33,817 bases of DNA, taken from positions 1 through 33,817 of the IMG/VR virus record IMGVR_UViG_3300007708_000012, one strand, 5' to 3'. Under the pieces are notes generated by a model, which made no database searches, was not told where the DNA came from, and saw nothing but the letters and a program-made list of their open reading frames with translations. Source of the stretch: a virus. Positions 22,520 to 30,160 of the stretch are shown piece after piece. Both the position numbers and the translations under genes were made by a program. Numbering within the stretch: the first letter of the stretch is position 1; every line of letters begins with the position of its first letter.

Positions 22520-24271
22520 ATGGAATTTGTTTATTTGGATCAACAGGACGATCAGGGAAATTACTTTGTTAACCCCTCAGTACCAGACAAAGTCGCTTTA
22601 GAGCATATCCAAGACTGGCGTGTCGCAATTATGGAAGGCGATGATGGCAATACGTATCAGGTCCGAGGCTATTCAGGCTGGTATTTTCAAGCAAGCTCCA
22701 GCACATCCGAGGTGGAAGTCAACGATACTGCGAATGATGAGATGGATGTGACACAAGGGCGAACGGACTGGCGGGATCTTATCATGTGGTGGGCCAATAA
22801 GCCGACAGGATATTCCGACCCAACCCTACCAGGCGTTTACTATCCCAAGTTTTACGGGATTGAACGACTTTTTATGGGGCTAACAGAGTTTGGTGGACAC
22901 TATTTTGTCTCAGGTGGCTACAACCCTCCACCACCAAGTCCACCAGGCAGGATTGTCTTTGATCGTTATGCGGGTCCAATCAGGACAAGCTATCTTTATG
23001 GTCCACACGCAATCTCGACAATCTATCACACTATGAAGTTTGAACTTCTCAGCAAATGTGCGGTAACACTGTCGGGCAAAGCTCCAACAATACTAAACTG
23101 GGGTGCTTTAGGCTCAATTATTCCAAGCGGAAACAAGGTCAAACTGCAACCTGGATCAGATACGCTCATCGTAATGGATGGACAGCGCGGGATCAGGATC
23201 AGGACAAATGGATGGCACGCCCATTTCGGGGACCACATCTTCAAGAACTCTGTCACACGCGAATACCGTTGGGGTGGCAACATTGAATGGGTGGTCGCAG
23301 CAGGGTTTGTACCAGTTCTGGATGAGCCGATTCAAGGCACTCCTTTATCTTCTTATGACCCAGACGCAGGAATAACCTCCTACGGATCTACCATTCAGTT
23401 TGCGGGATACCATCATTGGCACTTAGAGCAATGGTCCGACATGAACCCAGGCAAAATGGATCGGTACAATATTCAGGGAAAGGCCACCATTTGGTACAAG
23501 CGTCCAGACCCACCATACCCGAACACCTGGTCAAACCCTGACCCCTACAAGGTCGTTAAAGGTGCATACGATTTACCAGCGGCAGACGAAGTCTCTTACA
23601 GCCAAGCAACAGTCTTTGAGACCATGCATGAAGCTCCTGATCCGCTATTTAGCGTAGAAGCAAGCTATGCCAAGTCAATCGGGATCTCATTCGGATTTAC
23701 ACAGTCCTCTGATAAGTGGTGGTATATACATGTTGAATGGTACTCAAACGACACGCTGATTGGGTCAAAATTCCTGAGCTTTGAAAAGTTTGGCGATTAC
23801 AATTTAATACTCTGGAAAGAGAAGATCCCCTGGAAGCCGGGAGTAGCGGGAGGAGGGTCGTGGACTGGTGGATATCCCGGGCAAGGAGAATTTATCCCTG
23901 ACGATGCGGAAGCAGGCGACCCTGAATTTGCCAACGAAGCGAACATGCTGTGTTTGCCGTTCGGGACTCGAACACCTTCAATTCTTCCGACATGTGGAAT
24001 CACTATCACCAGCATAGGCAGCAGCGGCGTTCCATACACTTTTGTTCCGCATTCAGAGCTTCCCAAAGTCGGTCTTGGAGGAGGATCAATTGTAAGGACT
24101 GTCACTCTGAACTGGGGCGATGGAACTGCGGATGCATGCCTCCTCGACCAGCCTATACAGCACCAGTGGGACTCCGAAGGTTACTACACGATCAGCATGG
24201 AAGTCACTTACACAGAAGCGTCAGGGCGTGGGACAGACAGATCGAAAACCTACATCAGGGTCGCACTATAA
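22520..24271 (+). CDS. Tail-tip protein, C-terminal part with PKD-like domain
   Basis: 583 residues from the first ATG, but no ribosome site is visible there. The frame is open and protein-like back to the T10 tract, so it is probably the continuation of 22000-22458. Residues are rich in Trp, Tyr, Pro and Gly. The last 70 residues carry a PKD-like fold signature ('TLNWGDGT' then a 'QHQWDSEGYYTISMEVTY' strand set), common in surface adhesion proteins. Likely part of the tail tip or a second receptor-binding protein. Stop overlaps the next ATG (TAATG). Confidence 0.7.
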   Translation: MEFVYLDQQDDQGNYFVNPSVPDKVALEHIQDWRVAIMEGDDGNTYQVRGYSGWYFQASSSTSEVEVNDTANDEMDVTQGRTDWRDLIMWWANKPTGYSDPTLPGVYYPKFYGIERLFMGLTEFGGHYFVSGGYNPPPPSPPGRIVFDRYAGPIRTSYLYGPHAISTIYHTMKFELLSKCAVTLSGKAPTILNWGALGSIIPSGNKVKLQPGSDTLIVMDGQRGIRIRTNGWHAHFGDHIFKNSVTREYRWGGNIEWVVAAGFVPVLDEPIQGTPLSSYDPDAGITSYGSTIQFAGYHHWHLEQWSDMNPGKMDRYNIQGKATIWYKRPDPPYPNTWSNPDPYKVVKGAYDLPAADEVSYSQATVFETMHEAPDPLFSVEASYAKSIGISFGFTQSSDKWWYIHVEWYSNDTLIGSKFLSFEKFGDYNLILWKEKIPWKPGVAGGGSWTGGYPGQGEFIPDDAEAGDPEFANEANMLCLPFGTRTPSILPTCGITITSIGSSGVPYTFVPHSELPKVGLGGGSIVRTVTLNWGDGTADACLLDQPIQHQWDSEGYYTISMEVTYTEASGRGTDRSKTYIRVAL

Positions 24272-24615
24272 TGGCTCACACATGCGTATGCACAGAACCA
24301 GGCACTTGCAGTTTCTTCAAACGCGAGATGAGCGATACCGATTACGATATCTGCCGCAACTGCTTCAATAACCAATCTCGAGCCTCAATCGTATCCCAGT
24401 GGTACAAAGAAAGAGGCAGAAAGCTCGGCATACTCAACGGTTGTGCCTTGAAAGGCGATCCAGTTTTAAACGAATTTGGCAATCAAAAAATCCGCAAAAC
24501 ATGCGGTTGCGGTGGGATGAAGTCAGAAATTCCCCTCTTCCAGTGCCACCACCCACAGCCCAGAACAGCGGAAGAAGACTGCGAAAAACGATGCAGCGAT
24601 TACACCAGTCTCTGA
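24271..24615 (+). CDS. Cysteine-rich small protein (probable metal binding)
   Basis: 114 residues from the ATG overlapping the upstream stop. Eleven cysteines: C-V-C and C13 in the first 13 residues, C28-x2-C31, one near 58, C-G-C near 85, and three more near the end, with a His-His pair. This density suggests several small zinc or Fe-S binding sites. No family recognised. It is the last rightward gene before the convergent replication operon. Confidence 0.6.
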   Translation: MAHTCVCTEPGTCSFFKREMSDTDYDICRNCFNNQSRASIVSQWYKERGRKLGILNGCALKGDPVLNEFGNQKIRKTCGCGGMKSEIPLFQCHHPQPRTAEEDCEKRCSDYTSL

Positions 24616-24620
24616 AAATT

Positions 24621-24635
24621 GCCCATCCTTTGGGC
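24621..24635. terminator. Weak hairpin between convergent operons
   Basis: GCCCA / TGGGC inverted repeat with a 5-nt loop. On the minus strand it is followed by AATTTTC, so it could end leftward transcripts; on the plus strand no T-tract follows. Stem is short and function uncertain. The remaining 24636-24773 shows no gene that I can support. Confidence 0.35.
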
Positions 24636-24773
24636 CACAGAAACTGCTTGCTACTGCCTCTCGAGTGGATCAGTCTGACTGGATCACTGCATCTAAGAAA
24701 GCGAAATGCTCCCCAGCAAGACACAGCAATAGCACCGACCAATGAATAAATCGGCACACAGTTCCTGGTTGTA

Positions 24774-25262
24774 TCAATGGCGACCTTCGATAACCCCCGA
24801 TGTTTTCATCGCCCTGGCATAGATCGCCAGACATAAAGCGTCCGCTGGACCGTCCTTGAGCTTGCCTTGTTCAGGCCACCTTTGCTGGCAATAGATGATC
24901 GAGCGAGCCTTGCCCAACTTCTTGTCCATTCCCTTAAATACTGCCGATTGCCAGACTTGTGGCCGAACCAGAGTGAATGGACTATCCAGAGTCGCAAGAA
25001 CAGCCTGTAAGCCACCAAACCCCATCCCGAAGGTGAACATGCTCGTCACGCCTTGCTTGGGCATGGCAGAAACCTTCTCGATCACAGAGAAATCAGGGTT
25101 CCACTCCCGCACCAGGTTGGCAACCTCGTAGAAATTGATACTCGAGCCACCCTCACCTTTGGTCACAGGCATCACGTAAGTGGCTTGTACATCACCGTAT
25201 TCGTTGACAATCGATATCCCGCCCTTAAGGCCAGGATCAAACCCCATGTAAACAGCCATCAT
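24774..25262 (-). CDS. RuvC-like Holliday junction resolvase
   Basis: 162 residues. The RNase H-fold active site is visible: D9 in 'MGFDPGLKGG', E62 in 'VIEKVSAMP', and D137/D141 in 'KLKDGPADALCLAIYA'. These match RuvC-type resolvases that process branched DNA during replication, recombination or packaging. The start is either of two adjacent ATGs (25262 or 25259); 25262 just overlaps the upstream gene's stop. It is the last gene of the leftward replication operon. Confidence 0.85.
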   Translation of the reverse strand: MMAVYMGFDPGLKGGISIVNEYGDVQATYVMPVTKGEGGSSINFYEVANLVREWNPDFSVIEKVSAMPKQGVTSMFTFGMGFGGLQAVLATLDSPFTLVRPQVWQSAVFKGMDKKLGKARSIIYCQQRWPEQGKLKDGPADALCLAIYARAMKTSGVIEGRH

Positions 25263-25582
25263 CGACCTAACTTTCTACGCTCAAGGATCACCAGATCGTA
25301 TGCTTTTCGCCTCCCAAGGGTATCCGGCACGTCATGCCACCACCACTTGAAAGACTCGTTATCCGTGTCAGCCTCACCCTCTTTAACTCCCATCCGAAAC
25401 AGATGTTCCAGAGCAGAAATCGCACAGTGATAAGGCCAACCCACAATTCCATGGTTCCACAGGGTGGTGGTTAGATCAGTTGCCGAAAATAGCCAGAAAG
25501 GCCTTCCGTCAGCCAATCGGTAATACTCTGGGCAATTGCTGATCCTTTCGATTTTTTGTTCTGCGTCCAACGAGCTTGCCAT
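25259..25582 (-). CDS. Hypothetical protein of the replication operon
   Basis: 107 residues, overlapping the next gene's start and the preceding gene by 74 bases. Contains 'LADGRPFWLFSATDLTTTLWNHGIVGWPYHCAISALEHLFRMG', a helix-rich stretch with several Trp/His residues, and a basic C-terminus. No known family recognised. The large overlap with 25509-25766 leaves the start somewhat uncertain. Confidence 0.6.
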   Translation of the reverse strand: MASSLDAEQKIERISNCPEYYRLADGRPFWLFSATDLTTTLWNHGIVGWPYHCAISALEHLFRMGVKEGEADTDNESFKWWWHDVPDTLGRRKAYDLVILERRKLGR

Positions 25583-25766
25583 TCTCTTTTATCTCATATC
25601 GTTTCAGGGCAAAACCTTCCGCATCCCTCTGAGTCAGAACCCGATTCGTCAGATCGATTTCGACGGAGTGAAGCCTGTTGGCCTTGTCGGGACTCTTTTG
25701 TCTCAAATCTTTGTAGGCCTGAATTTCAAGCCCATCTTTGAACACTTCCAATTGAAAGTTGATCAT
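25509..25766 (-). CDS. Small hypothetical protein
   Basis: 85 residues, ATG preceded by AGGGAG; its start directly abuts the stop of the 52-residue gene upstream (TAA then ATG). Charged, helical with Lys/Arg-rich end. Overlaps the next gene by 74 bases. A TATAAT lies just upstream (about 25772-25777 on this strand), which could serve as an internal promoter, although it would give a leader too short for the ribosome site. No function assigned. Confidence 0.5.
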   Translation of the reverse strand: MINFQLEVFKDGLEIQAYKDLRQKSPDKANRLHSVEIDLTNRVLTQRDAEGFALKRYEIKENGKLVGRRTKNRKDQQLPRVLPIG

Positions 25767-25925
25767 TTATATTATACTCCCTGAGGATGCGTTTATCTCT
25801 AATCTGAGCCTGTTTTCTGCCAGAGGTAGCCACCAGTTGAAACTCAATTCGGGTCTCTCTTCAGAAACCTCGCCAATCAGCTGAATCAGCTTTAAAAGCC
25901 TGAGTAGCATGATGTAATGATCCAT
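25767..25925 (-). CDS. Small hypothetical protein
   Basis: 52 residues (MDHYIMLLRLLKLIQLIGEV...). The ATG lies three bases after the thyX stop, and the TAA abuts the next ATG. Helical, Leu/Ile/Glu-rich N-terminal half and 'FNWWLPLAENRLRLE' in the middle. Exact fit between neighbours in the operon makes it likely real although short. Confidence 0.5.
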   Translation of the reverse strand: MDHYIMLLRLLKLIQLIGEVSEERPELSFNWWLPLAENRLRLEINASSGSII

Positions 25926-25928
25926 GGT

Positions 25929-26726
25929 TCAAACCTTCCTGTGTTCAAATTTGAGAGACTCGTAACCATCAAGATCAAAGAATATGATCATATCCTGAAA
26001 TACGCTTGGAGCAAACACGCTCAATTCTCTGGCTATAACCACTGCCAATCTCCTGATCTCAAGGTCCGCATGAATCGACCCTCTCTGCTCAAGGATGTTT
26101 CGCCAGGCTCTCAGGTTTGCTGACATGAACATATGCGTTTCAATCGAGTTTGGCAGTACAGATCTCGCGGCTTCGCGAGCTTTCTTGCGGATATATGTCA
26201 ACGCTTCGCGGCCAGCGGTCACATCAGGGTTCTGCTTCTGCCACATTCGGCTGATAGTCGTGGTGCAAACATTGAGCATCCGGTCGTAAGAAGCGGACGC
26301 AAGAGTGACTTCCTCTTTAAACAGCTGCTCCGCAACAGGATCGCCAAGGATTAGAGGTGGAATAATGTACCCCAGCTTATCAGGCTCAACGTACCTTTGG
26401 GACAATTGTGAAAAGGCTGTACCTGCCCTGTGCCGGATCAACTCATGAGTCAGGCTCCGAGAGATCCCCGTCATCAATAGGCCAACGTGGGAGTGTTCCA
26501 GGACGCTTCCATGACCAACCTCGAGTATATGCCCAAGGTAAGCCTTGTTGCCCCCAGGACGGGGGTTTTTGAACGACTGGTAGCATAACCGTCCAGCGAA
26601 CTCTGGTATCTGGTCCAGGCTATGGATGCCGTTCGTTTTCATCCCTATGGCATAATCGTCAAGGTCGTAGTCACGGTAGACTGACACAGTCGCAACGTGT
26701 ACCTTCGGTTTGTAAATCAGCTGCAT
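25929..26726 (-). CDS. thyX: Flavin-dependent thymidylate synthase
   Basis: 265 residues from the ATG at 26726, preferred over the longer frame. It makes dTMP from dUMP with FAD and methylene-tetrahydrofolate, supplying thymidylate for phage DNA synthesis. The signature 'R-H-R-A-G-T-A-F-S-Q-L-S-Q-R-Y' is present with one residue more than the textbook RHRX7S spacing. An upstream 'GHGSVLEHSHVGLLMTGISRSLTHELIRHR' helix completes the substrate site, and 'RKKAREAARSVLPNSIET' matches the dUMP/FAD binding region. Overlaps the gene upstream by 10 bases. Confidence 0.93.
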   Translation of the reverse strand: MQLIYKPKVHVATVSVYRDYDLDDYAIGMKTNGIHSLDQIPEFAGRLCYQSFKNPRPGGNKAYLGHILEVGHGSVLEHSHVGLLMTGISRSLTHELIRHRAGTAFSQLSQRYVEPDKLGYIIPPLILGDPVAEQLFKEEVTLASASYDRMLNVCTTTISRMWQKQNPDVTAGREALTYIRKKAREAARSVLPNSIETHMFMSANLRAWRNILEQRGSIHADLEIRRLAVVIARELSVFAPSVFQDMIIFFDLDGYESLKFEHRKV

Positions 26727-27043
26727 GACTTTTCCCTTCGTGCTGCTACGTAAAAATGGAACGCCTGGATCGCTTCTTTTCTCGACGGATGACCTTCCCA
26801 CTCCAAGAATCCAAAGATATCGTCTTTCACAAACACTCCATCGGCAAGCACGTAAACCGTTAGGTAGTGCAAGTCCTGTTCCTGGTAGTAGAAGATCTGA
26901 GCCTTGTAAGGCTCAACCACCAGCGTGATTGTGACTCCGTCGGTCGTTGACCACCTGTTGTCTGGCTTCATTTCGTTCTTTGGCTCTCCAGCCTGGTCCT
27001 TTTCCTGCATTTTCTCTTCTCTTTCTTTCGCGAAGTCTTGCAC
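26717..27043 (-). CDS. Hypothetical early protein
   Basis: 108 residues from a GTG with AGGAG seven bases upstream. Very charged N-terminus (Glu/Lys coiled-coil-like, residues 1-30), then a beta-rich part ('VTITLVVEPYKAQIFYYQEQDLHYLTVYVL') and a basic helix. The end overlaps thyX by 10 bases. No family recognised. Confidence 0.6.
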   Translation of the reverse strand: MQDFAKEREEKMQEKDQAGEPKNEMKPDNRWSTTDGVTITLVVEPYKAQIFYYQEQDLHYLTVYVLADGVFVKDDIFGFLEWEGHPSRKEAIQAFHFYVAARREKSCS

Positions 27044-27057
27044 TGTAAGCTCCTGCC

Positions 27058-27209
27058 TTATGTCCTGATTCCTGCGATTCGCACAACGGTAAAGGTACTT
27101 TTTCGTCCATCAGTTCGGACGTTGGACAGCATCCTGTCAGCCTCATCTGGGCCGACACAAAAATAAGCCTCTTGTTCATGGCTTTCCGGTAGTCAGATGT
27201 GAATTCCAA
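27058..27209 (-). CDS. Possible small gene requiring a frameshift at A5/T5
   Basis: An ATG at 27209 opens a frame (MEFTSDYRKAMNKRLIF...). In the -1 frame, from the run of five T on the minus strand (plus-strand A5, 27159-27163), there is coding-like sequence '...CVGPDEADRMLSNVRTDG...RIAGIRT' that stops at 27058-27060, fifteen bases before the next gene's GTG and its ribosome site. A -1 slip at TTT TTG or one missing T would join them into about 50 residues. The same downstream frame is also in-frame with the gene upstream across its TGA. Uncertain: it may be a sequencing indel, a degenerate gene or a true recoding event. Confidence 0.35.
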
Positions 27210-27453
27210 GGCGATTCCTCATTCTTGAGATCCACTGATTGACATATGTTTTGTTGGTGCATTTCACTGACGATACGTCAGCCATATACACACGACCATC
27301 ATCAAATTCGCAACAAACCATGAACCTGTATGGACTTGCATCAGATTCGCTGTCAGGTTCGTGCGGGTGTACCGTAATCACATCGACATCAAATCGCCTG
27401 GCGATCTCTTCTTGCAGCCTGTTAATCGAGACTGGAATTCCATCAATTTGCAT
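27193..27453 (-). CDS. Small hypothetical protein
   Basis: 86 residues from the ATG at 27453, which has a strong AAGGAGG site; the longer frame to 27492 lies inside the helicase gene. Its start overlaps the helicase stop by 11 bases. Pattern: helix ('INRLQEEIARRFDVDVITV'), beta strands with 'FMVCCEFDDGRVYMADV', and a basic end. No family recognised. Confidence 0.65.
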   Translation of the reverse strand: MQIDGIPVSINRLQEEIARRFDVDVITVHPHEPDSESDASPYRFMVCCEFDDGRVYMADVSSVKCTNKTYVNQWISRMRNRLGIHI

Positions 27454-29041
27454 GTTGACCTCCTTTGTATTTCTGAATCGCTTCCGATGCATCGCTAAAC
27501 TGCAATCCCCGAGCCTTTTCAGGCTTCATCCCTAACGCAATCAGATAATTCAGTTGCTTGATCGAACAGAGACCTGAATTACGCCTGTCAATCACCTGTC
27601 CAATCAGCTGGGATGCCTGTCGTTTGGTCATATTACTGACTTCTGCCATGCCTGATTTCGTCAGAAAATCCTTTTGAGCCGGAGTCGCCAATTCACCAAA
27701 CCGATTCGCACTCGACAACATGGCTCGAGACATCCCCAAGGAATTCGCAATCTCAAACGGGTTGATTTCTACCCGTCGATAAGTCATATCCAGCTTGGCT
27801 ACCGGAACTTTGATCTCCTGTCTCTGCTTCCGTTCCGTCTTGGCACGATCAACGGCTTGCCATAGGTCAACACCTTCTTCCACCAGTTCCTCAGCTCGCT
27901 TCGAGTCAACATCCTCACAATCTGTCAACGAACTTGGCCCGATCAAATCCATGTCGGTTGTGTGTGAGAAGTCCAGAACCAAACAATCCTTCTTACCTTG
28001 ACAGAGCCTGGTCCCACGACCAACCATCTGGGCATACGCAATCCGGCTTCGAGTCGGCTTTAAAACGATACAGTCCGTAGGCTTGTCATCAAAACCTTCG
28101 GTGAGGATCTGGCAGTTGACAAGGATCTTCGTGAGACCGTTCTTATAACGCATTATCGTGTTGTCTCGGTCAGGCTTATCGCCAGAAACCCAGTCGCACG
28201 AATGCCCCAGTTGCTTCAAGGCATCAGCCATCGCGATACTCGATCCAACATCCGGCATGAAGACAATGATCTTCTTCCGACCCTCAATCTCATTACTGAT
28301 AGCGTTTGCCAATAACTCGATGGCTGGCTGAATCTTACGACCAAGGTCTCCCTGGGCAAAGTCGCCATTCCTGCCCGTTGTCTTACAACCCCTGAGGTCA
28401 ACCCCCAGAGTACACCGGACAAACTTGACAGGCGATAGAAATGGCCCAACAGGATCGTGAATCGCTTCATATAGCGAGTAGCTGTAAACGACATCCTCGA
28501 AACGCTTTAGGCTCTGACCGTCAGGTCGATCTATCGTTGCAGTCACTCCAACGAGTTTTGCGTCAGGGAAGTGGTCGTAAACAGATGAGTATGTCTTGTT
28601 GGATTCTCCCGCATGGTGGACTTCATCTGTGATGATCAACTGGAAATCGTCCGGCTGATAACGCTTGCATCGCTTGGTCATCGACTGGATCGTCGTGCAA
28701 ACCACATGCGGATCGCCCATGGCAAACCCATGAATAGAACCTTGCTCACGACCCACCATCAGCCCACACAATTCAAACGTATCAATCGCCTGTTTCACAA
28801 GCTCCGTTCTGTGGACTGCAAATAAAGCCCGAGAAATCAACCCTTCCTCAATCAATTGACGAATCAGGACACCCACCGTTACGGTTTTACCCGTCCCAGT
28901 CGCCATTTGCAGAATCCCTGCCTTGTGATCGTAGTCGTAGATCCACGCTTTAATTTTGGCAATCGCTTCATCCTGGTACGGATAAGTTGAAAACTCGCAA
29001 TCCATTAACGCAGAGTAGGTTAGCTTAGACATAATACCCAT
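27443..29041 (-). CDS. SF2 DNA helicase (DEAD/DEAH type)
   Basis: 532 residues from ATG 29041 (ATG 29032 is an alternative; the G-rich site upstream does not decide). Helicase motifs: Walker A 'MATGTGKT' (46-53), DEVH at 138-141 in 'LIITDEVHHAG', TAT at 166-168, and motif VI 'QMVGRGTRL' before 'KKDCLVLDF'. This is the type-I-restriction/UvrB-like SF2 architecture found in many phage replication operons, where it unwinds DNA for replication or recombination. The C-terminal 150 residues contain a helical segment ('MTKRQASQLIGQVIDRRNSGLCSIKQLNYLIALG') that may bind DNA. It is not a terminase: no nuclease domain is seen. Confidence 0.9.
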   Translation of the reverse strand: MGIMSKLTYSALMDCEFSTYPYQDEAIAKIKAWIYDYDHKAGILQMATGTGKTVTVGVLIRQLIEEGLISRALFAVHRTELVKQAIDTFELCGLMVGREQGSIHGFAMGDPHVVCTTIQSMTKRCKRYQPDDFQLIITDEVHHAGESNKTYSSVYDHFPDAKLVGVTATIDRPDGQSLKRFEDVVYSYSLYEAIHDPVGPFLSPVKFVRCTLGVDLRGCKTTGRNGDFAQGDLGRKIQPAIELLANAISNEIEGRKKIIVFMPDVGSSIAMADALKQLGHSCDWVSGDKPDRDNTIMRYKNGLTKILVNCQILTEGFDDKPTDCIVLKPTRSRIAYAQMVGRGTRLCQGKKDCLVLDFSHTTDMDLIGPSSLTDCEDVDSKRAEELVEEGVDLWQAVDRAKTERKQRQEIKVPVAKLDMTYRRVEINPFEIANSLGMSRAMLSSANRFGELATPAQKDFLTKSGMAEVSNMTKRQASQLIGQVIDRRNSGLCSIKQLNYLIALGMKPEKARGLQFSDASEAIQKYKGGQHAN

Positions 29042-29438
29042 GTCCCCCGCATCCGTTGCAGAAGGCGATATTCGGATCTTCACCAGTCCCGTTACAGATA
29101 CCGCAGATCCTCCAGTTCTTTGGTGATCTGATCACAGGTCGTTGCAATCGAGAGAGCAGGGGACCAGGCGTATCGCCTTCCGCATTGAGCAAACAGACCT
29201 GAGCCATGTTCAGAAGTTCATTGGCTACCTTATGTAGATATAACCATGCGTCCATATCACGGGCAAGAGCAGACCGTTTAGGCTTGGCTAATCGCTCGTA
29301 AATGTACTCGTATTGCCGCTCATCATCGTCCTTGTGAGACTCAGAAGCCTCTCGAATCACGCTAACTTTTAACTCTGTCTCAGGCACAGCCTTTTCGGCA
29401 TCCGAAAAAGCATCCCTTATTTTTTGATCTGCCGTCAT
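29025..29438 (-). CDS. Hypothetical protein with C-terminal zinc-ribbon-like motif
   Basis: 137 residues from the ATG at 29438, which has AGGAGG upstream; the longer frame to 29483 lacks this. The C-terminus shows C-G-I-C-N-G-T-G ... C-N-G-C-G-G-H-G, a DnaJ-type CxxCxGxG pair that would bind one zinc. The rest is helical and charged. Overlaps the helicase start. May assist DNA or protein binding in replication; function unknown. Confidence 0.65.
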   Translation of the reverse strand: MTADQKIRDAFSDAEKAVPETELKVSVIREASESHKDDDERQYEYIYERLAKPKRSALARDMDAWLYLHKVANELLNMAQVCLLNAEGDTPGPLLSRLQRPVIRSPKNWRICGICNGTGEDPNIAFCNGCGGHGYYV

Positions 29439-29488
29439 AGTCCTGCCTCCTGAATAAAGTTGCCCGTCCTTGGGCGTTTCCACATCCC

Positions 29489-30160
29489 TTAGAAACCAAA
29501 TGTCATGGCGACATTAGGGTCTTTAACAGCTACAGGAGCAGGTGTTACGGGTGGAGGAGTAAAGTCAATACTTGATCCAGCCACCTCCTGGCCCATTACA
29601 TATGTTGGGTGAGACATATGCCCACCTGTTTTTCGTTTGAACTCTTTGGACTGCATTGCAATCCGAGCCAACCATTCCGGCAGAGCGGCTGTTTCATTTT
29701 CGTCAACGCACCAGGAAAATTCAGGTGACTTAGCATCGAAGCTATTTTCGGTTGGGAAGATTCTCGCGATATTAGAGTAAGTCTCACCGTTCTTTTTGCT
29801 TACGGAATGCGTAAAGACGACTGAAACGAATCGCCCAACGATATCTTCAACCTTAAATTCGCCAGCCTCAGCGTTATTCAGAGGCCTTGAAATCACATTT
29901 TCCACCAGTTGACGCAGCTTGGATGTAGCATACATCGATGCCCCGTAATCATTCCATTTGGTGATAGGCCGACCACCTGTGGTCTCTGGGGGAAACTCAA
30001 AGCCGATCTTGATCGTCCGAGAATCCTTCGTAATCCCTTCAAACGTCTTGGGATGTGACCCGACATCCACCACGGCAAAGATCTTGCCCAGGTGCGTTCC
30101 TGCTGGCATAAGGTGTCGAGCCTTTTCATCACTCTTGGTATAGTCGCTAGCGTAATTCAT
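29489..30160 (-). CDS. Probable phage single-stranded DNA-binding protein
   Basis: 223 residues from the ATG at 30160, which overlaps the primase stop (TGATG). Predicted OB-type beta content: 'PAGTHLGKIFAVVDVGSH', 'IKIGFEFPPET', 'VEDIVGRFVSVVFTHS', followed by a Pro-rich tail ending 'VAMTFGF'. This order (PAGTH-x-G-x-xx-VVDVG) is common in phage proteins annotated as SSB-like or DUF669, usually encoded beside helicase and primase genes. The Phe-ending tail resembles the protein-interaction tip of SSBs. Assignment is by pattern and context. Confidence 0.6.
   Translation of the reverse strand: MNYASDYTKSDEKARHLMPAGTHLGKIFAVVDVGSHPKTFEGITKDSRTIKIGFEFPPETTGGRPITKWNDYGASMYATSKLRQLVENVISRPLNNAEAGEFKVEDIVGRFVSVVFTHSVSKKNGETYSNIARIFPTENSFDAKSPEFSWCVDENETAALPEWLARIAMQSKEFKRKTGGHMSHPTYVMGQEVAGSSIDFTPPPVTPAPVAVKDPNVAMTFGF

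Noticed and set aside
26913-27209. Full 98-residue minus-strand frame.
   Set aside because: Its second half overlaps the well-supported gene 26717-27043 and becomes Arg/Glu/Gly-rich; only the first part may be coding, with a frame change.
27443-29041. SF2 ATPase considered as the missing large terminase.
   Set aside because: Motif set (DEVH, TAT, QMVGRGTR) is that of an SF2 helicase, and there is no C-terminal RNase H-type nuclease; it also lies in the replication operon.
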